DNA of 64,000 bases from Paralichthys olivaceus (lineage: Eukaryota > Chordata > Actinopteri > Pleuronectiformes > Paralichthyidae): assembly GCF_024713975.1 (NCBI RefSeq), contig NC_091098.1, forward strand, positions 27,630,316 through 27,694,315. The letters are read 5' to 3'. Shown here one piece after another: positions 1-11,085 of the stretch (its first letter is position 1; each line of letters opens with the position of its first letter). The notes beneath the pieces are model-generated. The model worked only from the letters and a program-made list of their open reading frames with translations. It did not search any database and was not told the origin of the DNA. Made by a program: the position numbers and the translations under genes.

Positions 1-519
1 ATTAATTCATATTTACAGCTTCTGTTCCATGTGCAATATCTAGCTTCTGATCAACCATATGTTTTGCAGTGGAGCTGCTGCAGAACAATGTTTTGCCTAG
101 GCTTTGCACGGATTATGGCCATAAATATGACTATTGTCCTGTGTACTTGAATAAATACCAGTACTATGAAGCCATGCATCTTCTGCTCCTGCAAATATTT
201 CACAATAAAAAACCCTTATTAAACAAAAGAATGTATTGGGCAACAGATATGCTGGAGTGCTTTTATTTTGATCATGTGTCTATGTCACTAACGTATTTAC
301 AACACTTCCTGAACCTGCTTCCAAGTAAAAGCATTCCGGTGTTTCACTGAATCCATTTATTTGTTTTAATGGGGCTTTGATTGTTCAAAGTTTCCCCACC
401 TGCTTTTTAATTGACCACCACCTCCTGAGTTACTGATCATTTAAAAATGTTCACTACATTGCTCTGCCTTACTATTCTGACTCCATTCCATGCACTCATT
501 GTTTTGGCTCTGATTCCAG
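1..519. other. 5' edge, intronic sequence of dnmt3b
   Basis: No exon could be assigned here. The PWWP domain begins upstream of the window, so this stretch is most likely intron. An open frame at about 69-350 follows an AG dinucleotide, but its translation resembles no part of a DNMT3 protein that I know. Confidence 0.5.
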
Positions 520-3500
520 GTCAGTTTGCTGACTCTGAAACCATTTGCTGCCTTCGGCGAGTGCTTCTGTTCCAGCTCCTTCGCCACACTTGCCACCTAC
601 AAAGAAGCCATTCTCCTGTCACTGGAGGTTTGTGCGCCCCTCTGCTGTCTGAAATCAACCAACTTGAAAAGTGCTTAGACACCTGTAGCGTCTAACTTAG
701 TGATGCTATCCACAGATAAAATCTTGTTCAAACAGTTTCTGTTTCTACCATTGATGTTCATGTTTTTCCGACTGCTTCCATATTTTTTATTCTTTTTCTG
801 TCAGGAGGCAGCACTTCGCTGTAAGAAACGATTTCCTGCGCCTCCCGAGGACAAAAATAAGCTGCTGATGCAGATGTTAGACTGGGCCTTAGCAGGCTTT
901 CAACCCACAGGACCAGACGGATTCAAACCAACGGCTTCTGTAAATGGTACGAACATCAGAGTAACAGCCTGGATAGATGAACTGTATTAATTATTAAAGA
1001 TTTTTGGAGACATATGGTGTGAACCATATAACATTCTATCAGTCATGGTGTTTTTTTAGTTTTATTACAGATGTCAGTGAGGAAAGAGAGCATGTGTGCA
1101 CAGAAAAAGTAAAAACAAAGTCAGATAATCTGCAGCGTCACATGGATCCAAGTAAGACAGGACATGTAGCTGCATCCTATTGTTAGATTTCTATATATTG
1201 CCCATATCGTGGGCAGTATTCTGTACTAGAGTTGCGACGTTCATGAACGAACCAAATCTTTTGACCGGCTCATTAACATGAACGATGGGAACCGAGTCGC
1301 GGTTGGTTGGGAGCCGTTCTTTTTTTTTTTCTCTCTCCCTGAGTTCACACCACAGACTGTATATAAAGGGTTCACACCTATGGTTCACACAGATGCTCAC
1401 AAAAGCTCCTTTCTGCTCCTCCACTGAGTGAGACAGAGAGCATGGGGAGCAACAACTTTGCATAATGCAAATATTGCATGAGTTGTGCACGCTCCCTTCA
1501 CGGGAGTGCCTCAATGAAAAACAAAGAAAAAAAAAAAGCAAGCAGCCTGAAGGACGGGGACGTCGTCGTTCTGCAAAATGAGCCAAAGAAAAAGGAGCAT
1601 TTGGATGCACTTTTCGCTTGAGGCAGACAGTAAGGCTAAGTGCAATATTTGCCAGAAGATAATTTCATTTAAGTCTGGCTCCACAAACAATTTGCACAGG
1701 CATTTTAAAACTCAACACCCCACTGTTAAAACTTGTGTGAAGCGTTTTTCTCTAAAATTTGCACTAAAACAAGACACGGTGTTACTGACCAACAACTTAG
1801 TATTTCCTTACAGCACCTTTAATCTTTATTATTACTTTATTATATTATATTAAATATTGTTTTGAGTTTTTCTGTATTGTTCAAAATGTTCTTGTGTGTT
1901 TTTATTGTGTATTTATAAGTGTTTGGGTGTTTCATGAATAACATAAGTCAAAGTAGTTTTACACACATACACACACTTTATACAAAGGGTAAATAGTGAT
2001 CTCACTGTCAACTCAGAGGGATATGGCATTGGAATATTTACAATGAATCCATATCAGACTTTGTCCACACATGTCAAATGAAGCTATAATCAATATTTCA
2101 GAATAATTCAAACTCAAATATTGGTGGAATTAACCCCAGGCTGGCTTCTTAAAAGTGGATACATATAAAAATGAGCCAGTCTTTTGAATGGCTCTTTGAA
2201 ATGAACGTATCCCAAAGAGCCATAAATCCCATCTCTATTCTGTACTGCTTTGAAATGCGATGGTCATATGTCTGTCCTCTGTCCAGGTGATGGTGAGATA
2301 ACCCACCAGCCGAAGGCAAAGAAGAACCTCTTCCTGAAAGCCTCCACTTCTCCTCACTCCGTCAACTCCTCCACTCCACCGAGCATCATGAGCACCGACG
2401 TGAAAGAAGTGGCTGCGTCTCTGAACGAACGGAGAGGGGAAGAAGAGGTGGATTCTGTGGGGAAAAGCACCAGAGGTGGAACGAAGGGGAAGGGATCCAG
2501 AGGAGGATTGGTGGCAGTGAGACAACAGAGGGGAGGATGGGCAGGAGGTAAAGATGACTGGGTGCGAGGGGGTGAGAAGCCAAAAGAAGGATGGGGGAGA
2601 AAAAGGGGTAAGGGAGAATGGAGAAGAGGGAGCGCACAGAGGAAGAAAAGCAGTGGGTTTGATAACGACACATCCCCGGACTTTGTGCCCTACAAGAGGA
2701 GGAACTTCACCAAAACTAACAAGGTCAATGAGGTGACCAGCGTCTACACTCAGCCGGACCAGAAAGTCCGAGGTACACAATTTAATCCTGTCACTGAAGC
2801 TTCATCTGATTTACACCACGAATACAAAGTATTCTAACACGTTCACATGACTGAGAAACAATCACTGAATTATGTCTGAAGTTGATCTTGTGGCGATTTT
2901 GTTGAAGATGAAGTGTTGAAAACTGTTCAGTCATTAATTCAGACTGTGTGTTTGTGGAGTAAAAGAACACTTGAGTCCAAGTCTTCTTATTTAATATGTG
3001 CTACCATGTATTACTCACTATAATATAGTTGAATGTATTGAAAGTGAAAAACTGAATCCTGGATCCACTGGTTTGTCAGGATCAGGTCAGAACTGTAATA
3101 ACAGTATTTTGAGTAATCCTGCAGACACATGGAAATTAAAACATAATAATACTAATTGGATTTTTATCACAAACCTTCATTGATTATTGGTGTTTTTTTG
3201 GTTTCAGAGGAAACAATTCGTAGGATCACAGATATGAAACTGGACATCGAAGGTGAGTAGTAAGACTTTAGTTTTTCATTCTAAATGTGTTCATCATTTT
3301 GCCGTCTCACATTATTAAGGACAGTCCTGTGTACAGGTACGACGACAGCTGAGCTGTTTACATCCATGTAGATGATTTCACCAACTTGGTTTCTTTGTGT
3401 CTGCAGATTTGTGTTTGTGCTGTGGATCTGAGAGCGTGGAGATGTCCCACCCTCTGTTTAAAGGAAGCCTCTGTTTAAAGTGTAAAGTAAGAAACCATGA

Positions 3501-6500
3501 ACTTCTCTTTAAGTCACAGTTGGCAGTGACCAACAGTAAAACTCCTCCCAGTTCACCTTGAATGTCATTAAAATGTCGGGAACTGAAGCTCAACACTTTT
3601 TCTCTCCGATTATTATTTTTTAGTCCTGCGCTGGCGACACCTAGTGGCTGGAGTTTTATGTTTTCAGGTTGTCCGTCCATCCAATTGTAATGAACACGAT
3701 GTCTCAAGAACACTGTGAGGGAATGTCTTCACATTGACACATTCACTTAGATTCAGTGATGAAGTGATGACACTGAGGTCCTTCTCACCTGAACTCAAAC
3801 ATCTCAACTCTGGAATTTCTTCACATTAGACTAAACCCATTTCAGCCTCTCGAACATTTTATGTTAAGAACATCTTGCGACACTCGTTCACTTCGACTCT
3901 TGGATTAACTGATTCGATTTGGAAGGTCGAGGTCACGGTGAGTTTGACGTCAGGAGTTTTTCTTCACATTTAGAGTCACTTTGACTCAAAGAAGAACTGA
4001 TCAGATTTCAGTGGTTAAAGGTCAAATGTCATGTGACCACATGATGTATCAGGAACACTTGAAAACAACTGAAACAACCGCAGGGCAATAATTCAATATG
4101 TTTCTTAAACAGCTGATATTATAATTTCCTCTGATGTCGTCCGTGTCTCTGCAGCGTAACTTCACAGAAACTCTGCATCGTTATGATGAAGATGGATATC
4201 AGTCCTACTGCACCATCTGCTGCTACGGACTGGAGGTGATACTGTGCGGCAATGACAGCTGCTGCAGGTTAGTCTGTCGTATCTCCACATTTTAATCTAC
4301 TCTACATATGTAATAAAAACTCAAAGTATAGCGTCTGAGTTTTCTTTCATTGTCCAGCCTCCTCTTCTCCTCTTCCTCTGCACCCTCAGGTCTTTCTGTG
4401 AGGACTGTCTGAACGTTCTCGTTGGTCCAGGGACGTTCGACTCATTGAAGCTGCAGGACCCGTGGATCTGCTTCCTGTGTCAGCCGCACCGAGCCCACGG
4501 CGCTCTGATCCCCAGGGAGGACTGGAGCATTCGTGTTCAGGAGGTCTTTGCCAACAACAGCGCCATGGCGTTCGTGAGTGCTCCACACATGGAATCAGTT
4601 GAATTGTTTCACTGTAATACAGTTTCACATCACACAACATGAATTCACTCTGCAGTGACGGGATCATTTGTGCATGATTTACATTCTTAGTGATTCTTTA
4701 GCTTCGACCACCATTTATTTTGATCCTGAATTTGTCCACTCAGGTTTCTGGATTTAATGTTTTGTCTTTAAATCATCTGAAACGAGAGAAACCTCCGAAC
4801 ATATTTCATTTAAAATATGTTAAACTGAGGAAAATATCCGCTGTTTAGTTTTCAATTAATTAATTAACTGATGAATCAACTAATCCTTTCAGTTCTTTAT
4901 CAGCCAGGACGTCAGGACTCTTTAATGTCAGTGTTTGTATCTCAGCTCTCAGTGTTATACTGAAATTAGAAATCATGTGATTTTAATTGCATTGTTTTTC
5001 ACATTATGTTAATTTATAAGGTACATTTCAGACATTTTGCTTAAAAAATATATTTAAAACAAACTTAGTTGATCTGTAAAGGCGAATTAAAGAACAGATG
5101 CATTGTGAGTTTAAATAACAAGAATACTGAATAAATGAGCATCTTCTGAACAAAATAACCATAAAACAACAAAATAAATTAGAAATTGAATACACTTAAA
5201 ATAAGAAATGTCCCTGCTTTTAAAAGCATTATTTTTAAATGAGCTTAACTCTATGATTTTTTCTTCTATTAATAAATAATCACACATGTCTTCTCCTCTG
5301 TAGGAGCCGCACCGTGTTTACCCGTCCATCCCCGCCAACCTGCGCAGACCCCTTCGAGTCCTGTCGCTGTTTGATGGCATCGCAACAGGTGACCTCTGCT
5401 CTGTCCTCACTCAGATACTTTGCTCCTGTACATGGTCGGTTGTGACATTTGTTTGGAAATGTGTTAGAGCCTCAGTGTGTAAATATGTGTGTCTGTTTTC
5501 TCCTCAGGTTTCTTGGTGCTGAAGGATCTCGGCTTTAAAGTGGAGAAATACGTCGCCTCAGAGGTCTGTGAAGACTCCATCGCTGTGGCGGCCGTCAACC
5601 ACGATGGGAAGATCATCCCTGTAGGCGACGCCCGTTTCATCACCCAGGAACATGTATGTCAACACACAAACACACACTTCCATATACATCACAGAAGGTT
5701 AGTATGATAATATTCAAAGTTTCTTTTTGTTTGAAATTGTGCTTTTCGCTCACATGACGTGATTTACTTTACTCGTTAGTTTTGAGGAGCGTTAGGAGCG
5801 GTAGAAGAAAATCCATCGGAAGAATTCTGAGAAATAAAGATGAAATTTCAACAATTACCATCACACTTTTCAAGATTATATAAATATAAAAATATATATA
5901 TTAATCAGCCTAAACGAATTGTGACTAAAATCAGCTTTTTGTTGTTCTCTGATAATCCAGCTGGAGGAGTGGGGTCCGTTTGATTTGCTGATCGGTGGCA
6001 GCCCCTGTAACGACCTCTCCATCGTCAACCCGTTCAGAAAAGGAATCTATGGTACGAATTAGTCCATTTTCAATAATGGCAAACGGCCACGGATTACATG
6101 TGGAAAGATGCTGCTTTCTCATTTGAACGTTTTGTCTTAATAATTTTTAAACCTTTGCCTTTTCTTTTTTGCTCTCTTTCCCCGGTCTCTCCTGCAGAGG
6201 GCACCGGCAGGCTGTTCTTTGAGTTCTACCGCATCCTTCAGCTGCTGAAGCCCAAAGACGGAGACCCGCGGCCGTTCTTCTGGCTGTTTGAGAACGTCGT
6301 CTTCATGAACACACACGACAAAGTCAACATCTGTCGCTTCCTCGAGGTTCGTCCACAGCAGTTCTGGAATGTTCTCCTTTTCTTCTTCTGTGTTCCCTCC
6401 TCTTTGTTTCCTCTTTCTTCCTTCCCTCCTCTCTGTCCTTGTTGCCCTGCTGGTTTGAACCAAATGTTTTAACTTGGACAGAATGACTGACTAACAGAGA

Positions 6501-8044
6501 GCTCACACTTCCTCTCATTCAATCCATCGACAGTGCAACCCGGTGGTGGTGGACGCAGTCAAAGTCAGTCCGGCCCACAGAGCTCGTCACTTCTGGGGAA
6601 ACATCCCGGGGATGGGCAGGTCCGAGATTTAATTCATTATGGATTAATGTTGTTAATGAAAAATAATAAACTTGCTTTAATGCATTATAATCCTGTAGTT
6701 TTACACCGTGATACATATATTTCATAGAAATGTGACAAATAAGTTGAGCGAGATTCTTTTCCTTCATTTTACTGCTCTGTTTTTTCTGAGTGAGTGAATG
6801 AATGAATGACACCTTGCTCCCCTGTGCACATGTGTAAAAGCCCCATCATGTGTCCAACTTAAGAAAAAGACACCTTTGTGTCCGATTGTTTTGTCCTTTT
6901 GGTTGTCTCTGCTTTCAGACATGGAAAGAAGGACACTGGAAGAAGTCTGGACAATTGTAAAAACCCATTGAAAACCTGAAGATATGTGTTTGTGTGTTTG
7001 CCCCCCCCGTCAGGCCCATTGCTGCGTCTCAGAGCGACAGGCTGAGTCTCCAGGACTGTTTAGAGGTCGGCAGAGAAGCCAGGGTCAGTAACTGCTTCAG
7101 TTCTACTCACTTGTTTGTCATCCTGTCATTACTTCATCACTGGATATTGTTTTATGCAGGTCACTAAAGTGAGGACGATCACCACCAATGCAAACTCTCT
7201 GAAGCAGGGAAAAGATGTGTCTCTGCTGCCTGTCCTGCAGAACGGTCAAGAGGACAACCTCTGGATCACTGAACTGGAAAAGTAGGTATACTTACAATGT
7301 GATTAGGAGTGGGGGGGGGGGGTTTGTGTGAATTGCCAGAATACTAAAACATGTTGGTCTGAACTTAAGGGTGAAATGTTCGCTGATGCTAGTAAATGCT
7401 AAGCTATCATCAACCAAGACTGTGACAACAAACAAACTCATTCATTTTCATGAAGTGATGATGTCACCACGATGGTGATGTCGCCGTGAAGGAGCGTTGG
7501 ACGTCTTCGTCACTGGATGCAGGCATGCTAACGTGCTAACATTCCAACAGTCGTCTCTCTCTGTGTTACTCTCTCTCCCAGATTCACTCCCACTTTGGTC
7601 TCGTTTAACAAGAAACGATTCTCAGTAGTACAGACGTCATTTGGTCAATACCCTTAAAAGAACCAAGCTCTGTACTAGAAGGCCCCTGACGATAGCTAGA
7701 GAGAATCAGTTCTGGGTGTATGAAATAAAACTGCTAACAACCTGACGTACAGAATGAAAGCACACAGGTTGTAACCATAGACTGTATATAAAGAGGTTTT
7801 AACACACACTTCATTCACCTCCAGGATCTTTGGTTTCCCCAAACACTACACGGATGTGCGGAACATGAACCGGCAGCAGAGACAGAAGGTGCTGGGGAAG
7901 GCGTGGAGTGTCCCCGTCATCCGTCACCTCTTCGCTCCCCTCAAAGACTATTTTGCCTGTGAGGAGCTTTTGACCACGCCCACTTCACACTCCTCCGCCT
8001 CCCAGTTGCCGCCTGCCTCTCCAGGACTACAGCTCCTCAGATAG
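520..8044 (+). CDS. dnmt3b: DNA (cytosine-5)-methyltransferase 3B-like, 3' part, 16 exons
   Basis: De novo DNA methyltransferase acting on CpG in the nucleus. Exons: 520-627, 805-946, 1071-1151, 2287-2772, 3208-3252, 3407-3486, 4155-4267, 4390-4573, 5304-5388, 5508-5653, 5961-6051, 6198-6346, 6534-6619, 7014-7083, 7160-7281, 7825-8044 (stop TAG). All phases join, giving 735 visible residues. In visible numbering: end of PWWP (1-83, with [13 protein letters not shown]), basic RGG-rich linker (111-273), cysteine-rich ADD zinc domain (about 288-430, [13 protein letters not shown]), methyltransferase (about 432-709). Catalytic motifs are present: SLFDGIATG (SAM binding), GGSPCNDLS with nucleophile Cys506, [15 protein letters not shown] and [19 protein letters not shown] details ([16 protein letters not shown]) and the mapre1 neighbour favour DNMT3B over DNMT3A. 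The family usually ends at FACE/FACV; here 26 more residues follow. The 5' part lies outside the window. Which fish dnmt3b paralogue this is remains open. Confidence 0.95.
1227..2237 (+). mobile_element. Non-autonomous hAT-family DNA transposon
   Basis: A 1,011-bp insertion in a dnmt3b intron. It is bounded by a perfect 8-bp target-site duplication TTCTGTAC (1219-1226 and 2238-2245), the length typical of hAT elements. Terminal inverted repeats are short and imperfect: TAGAGTTGCGA on the left against TAGAGATGGGA (reverse complement of the right end). Subterminal sequence around CGTTCAT and GGCTCATT also recurs in inverted orientation at both ends. It keeps a BED zinc-finger exon but no RNase H-like or dimerisation domain, so it is a deletion derivative that would depend on a transposase supplied elsewhere. 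Confidence 0.9.
1578..1853 (+). pseudogene. BED zinc-finger remnant of hAT transposase
   Basis: The open frame begins MSQRKRS and contains a BED finger: CNIC, then about 20 residues later HRHFKTQH, the Cys2-His2 arrangement that hAT transposases use to bind DNA. After about residue 60 the frame runs into A/T-rich sequence and stops, with no catalytic DDE residues or C-terminal dimerisation domain. It lies inside the transposon bounded at 1227 and 2237. It may represent exon 1 of a spliced transposase whose later exons were lost; independent function is unlikely. Confidence 0.75.
2287..2772 (+). CDS. dnmt3b: dnmt3b linker exon with RGG/basic low-complexity segment
   Basis: This single 486-nt exon lies between the PWWP and ADD domains. 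It joins in phase with 1071-1151 upstream (codon split A|GT) and 3208-3252 downstream (G|AG). About 55 residues in its middle are dominated by Gly, Arg, Lys and Trp, with repeated RGG, GKG and WGRKRG motifs and almost no hydrophobic core. The end ([11 protein letters not shown]) looks like the basic stretch before the ADD domain in DNMT3B. The purine-rich DNA suggests growth by slippage, but the frame stays open. Function unknown; RGG-type segments often bind nucleic acid, which is inference here. Confidence 0.85.
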
Positions 8045-8064
8045 AGGGAGGTCAGGTCTTGGTG

Positions 8065-8066
<2 letters not shown>

Positions 8067-8145
<79 letters not shown>
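8067..8145. repeat. (TG)n microsatellite in dnmt3b 3' UTR
   Basis: About 39 uninterrupted TG units begin 22 nt after the dnmt3b stop codon, so the mRNA would carry a long (UG)n tract, a type of sequence bound by CELF/TDP-43 family proteins. Confidence 0.97.
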
Positions 8146-8146
<1 letters not shown>

Positions 8147-8895
8147 AGGGTTTTTCCTTCTATATGATTGATAAGGAGAAGCTGGAGGACAAATGGTCTC
8201 TTCTATTCTCAGCAGCTCACAAACAGGCTTTTGTGGTTCCCTGACACGTGTTCATTTTATCTGCTGCGCCCTCGAGGCTCTTGCATCATGTCACACATGT
8301 AGTTTCCGCAAATCAGCCTCTTTGTGTTGGATGAAAAAGAAAATGCAGATTATTCTCCCTCTTCTCAGTTTTACTGATAATGTGAAAGGCCATTATCAAT
8401 GTTGCGTGATGGTGACGATGAAAGAATTCATCTGATCTCAGCCTGTTGGGTCAAAAACCATCTTCGCTGTTTGTCTGGTCAGTTTTAAACCTGAATATTA
8501 TGAGATAATAAATGTGTCTACATTAGCTATTTTAATGATTTTAATGATTTATAAAAGAACACGTGTGCATGTTAAGTTCGTTATTCACTGCTGCCTCATT
8601 GGAGTTGTTTTTCAAAGTGTGAATCATGTTGAAATCTGAAAGTAATGTTTGTTGTTTCCAGGAGAAAAGAAGAACTGCAATTTTGAAAATCTCCAACACT
8701 TTAAAAAAAACTATATTGTCAATATTGATGAAGAAGAAAAAAGGCATTTGTGGCTTCATAACCAAAGTTCACACTCTGACCTTTAACCATGATCATGTTT
8801 TCACACGTCTTTTTTATTTTTCTGAATTTCTCTTGTCTATTATTAATTCAGGGAAGTCTGGTTTCCAGGCATTTTTAAGTCTTAATTTGAAAGAA

Positions 8896-8929
<34 letters not shown>

Positions 8930-9356
8930 ACCAATAAGACTGATGGAAACTGCCAAATTTAATTGTTATTGCCTAAGTGTGCTGCCATTTTTCAATACTG
9001 ACAAACTTTTGAATCTGATTTTAAATTTTAACGTTGAATTATCTTAGACCACTGAGGGGCGTGTCCTGTTGACTGATTGTCGTAGAGAATGTAAATGCAG
9101 TTTATGAGTTTGATGAATGGGTTTTGAAAAGTGTTCTGGGTGAGAGTGTCGAGGTGGGGGAGGGATGTCAGGGTGTGAAACATCTGTAGTGAAACATCTG
9201 TATGACTGTGATCTCTGCACCAGATACTAGTGATATTTAGTTTATGTGGAAGTGTTTGAATATAGAACGATGCTGCCTCTGCATGTTGTGTATTTGAGTT
9301 ACTGAATGGAAATAAGACATTTTAACTCGGTTATGTTGACCAATGCCAGAGAAAAT

Positions 9357-9362
9357 AATAAA
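9357..9362 (+). terminator. Polyadenylation signal AATAAA (distal, dnmt3b)
   Basis: Canonical hexamer about 1.3 kb after the dnmt3b stop codon and about 220 bp before the mapre1 promoter; a proximal copy is at 8507-8512. Confidence 0.5.
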
Positions 9363-9579
9363 AACGAATTTCAGATGGATTCAGAGGATGATGTCTTTAT
9401 TTCACTTATTTAGTATTTTCTTTTCTTCTGTTGTCACATTTAATTTTTATCATATTAAATTTTATTATATTTGAATTGCTGCCAGCAGGTTTCTATTTTA
9501 ATTGAATTTTCATTGATTAGATTTTTGTCACATTTGATTTAATTTCACTCTTTTTTCGTCACGTTGATCCGGTCCTCGC

Positions 9580-9587
9580 TGACGTCA
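9580..9587. promoter_or_regulatory. CRE palindrome TGACGTCA, mapre1 promoter
   Basis: A perfect 8-bp CREB/ATF site about 200 bp upstream of the presumed mapre1 first-exon donor, in a GC-richer, TATA-less stretch that follows A/T-rich intergenic DNA. Position and sequence suggest the core promoter region; the transcription start is not determined. Confidence 0.6.
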
Positions 9588-9599
9588 TGAGACCGGTTC

Positions 9600-9814
9600 T
9601 TCCGCCGCCGGTGAAGAGGAAGAGGAAGAAGAAGAGGAAGAGGAACCAGCCGCAGCATCACCAGAAGAAGAAGCAGCTCCACCATCAGAGCCGCTAACGA
9701 CCAGACTATCGCTCAGCGGCTGTTTATGACTCACGCTCACTACAGACGAACATCATCGAGTCTGAGAGACGCGAACGTTAATCCTCTCCCGGTAAGTGCA
9801 GCGACTCTGCCCCG
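9600..9814 (+). other. mapre1: mapre1 non-coding first exon with two tandem donors
   Basis: Approximate first 5' UTR exon. It ends at a strong donor (exon end 9791, CCCG|GTAAGTG). A second identical donor lies 23 nt downstream (exon end 9814) because CCCGGTAAGTGC-GCGACTCT is tandemly duplicated. The next exon starts at 11073, 13 nt before the ATG. Start position and donor use are inferred. Confidence 0.6.
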
Positions 9815-11072
9815 GTAAGTGCGGCGACTCTCCCGGCACCGTTATGGAGCCGGAATGTGAGGCGGCTAAGCTAAGCTCTGCTTGCTAACACATTAGCTTA
9901 GCAGACCGGGATGCGCCCTTTTGAGTGAGCGGCGCAACAGTGACGGTTCTTCGGGTGTAGCAGCCTCCGGTTGTTCGCGGAGAAACACGGAGCTCCGGGC
10001 GCTGCGTTTAAAACTCTGTCACATTAGCGGTGACGAGCTAACGGAGGCTAACGCGGTACCCGGTGAGTTCAGGGCGGGGAAACGGCTTCATGTCGGAGAT
10101 ACACTGACTCACGTTAGCCGGCGGTTAGCCGGCAGTTAGCCGGCAGTTAGCCGGCTACATGATGCTAGTCTGAGCTACATGTTCGTCGCCATTAGGACTA
10201 AAGTGAAAACTCGTTCAGTCAGCTGTCGACAGGCGGCTTCAGACCGGACACTCGGACCAGTAGCCGCGGGGCTAAGCTACATGTCAGAGGAGCTCAGCTG
10301 TGGATGACTGGGCTAGCTGCGGCTAACGGGAGCTTCCAAGTTCCTGAACGTGGCCTGTTGCGTTCAGCTGCTGCTACTTCATCATCAGCCTGGATGTTAG
10401 CAAGTGCAGCTCCACCGGCTAAAGATCACCTGTGTGTCTGTATCGATCAGAACTGTTTTCACGAGTCATCAGGATCACAGACCTCAGATCACAGACCTCA
10501 GATCACAGACCTCAGATCACAGACAGCACTGCGTCACGAGACCTTCAACAGTTCTTCAGGGAACAATTCACTCAAAGAACCAATGAAAACTTCTGAAGCT
10601 TCCTCAGAGGTCCAGTTGTTGAATCAAGGTTTTATTTCAGATCAGTTCAGAGTCACTGGACATTAAACACGTCATGTAGGGTTCTTTCATTCTGACATAT
10701 CTACAAAGCATTCAAGGATCTTGATGAAATAAATCAGGCATTAACTGGACAGATATTTCTGCGTGTGATGTATTATATGTGGACTGTTGGGAGAGGTCTG
10801 TGCTCTAATAATAATAAATCATTTCTGAAGTAATTAGTGATTCTTCTCGTGTCTCTGTGTATGACTAAGGCCTCAGTCCTGGTTTTTTAACAAACCAGTG
10901 TAAAGTGATGAATCACACTGTCAGGATTCAAATGAACTCTCGGCCAGCTGCTTTGTTCAGGAACCGTTTGTCTGCACCGGGTTTGCTGATACGTCAGAGT
11001 GGTAGAGCTGACAAACTGTCATCAGGTGACGTTTATAATTCTATACTTACACTGTCGTCTCCTCCATGGCAG
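9815..11072 (+). other. mapre1 intron 1
   Basis: No exon seen. It is GC-rich at its 5' end, consistent with a CpG-rich promoter flank. Two short tandem repeats occur: four copies of an 11-mer GTTAGCCGGCA at 10113-10155, and about 3.7 copies of the 14-mer GATCACAGACCTCA at 10473-10524. Confidence 0.7.
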
Positions 11073-11085
11073 CCCGTGACCCACA

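Larger units (their letters stand above)
8045..9362 (+). other. dnmt3b: dnmt3b 3' untranslated region
   Basis: No coding sequence seen. AATAAA signals occur at 8507-8512 and 9357-9362, suggesting short and long 3' UTR forms. A second (TG)n tract lies at 8895-8921. After 9362 there is about 180 bp of A/T-rich sequence before the mapre1 promoter. Confidence 0.6.

Noticed and set aside
69..350. 93-codon open frame after an AG at the left edge
   Set aside because: It resembles no DNMT3 segment I know, has no good donor at its end, and A/T-rich introns open such frames by chance.
1191..1610. 139-codon minus-strand open frame over the left part of the hAT element
   Set aside because: It runs across the transposon border into flanking intron, which a real transposon gene would not do.
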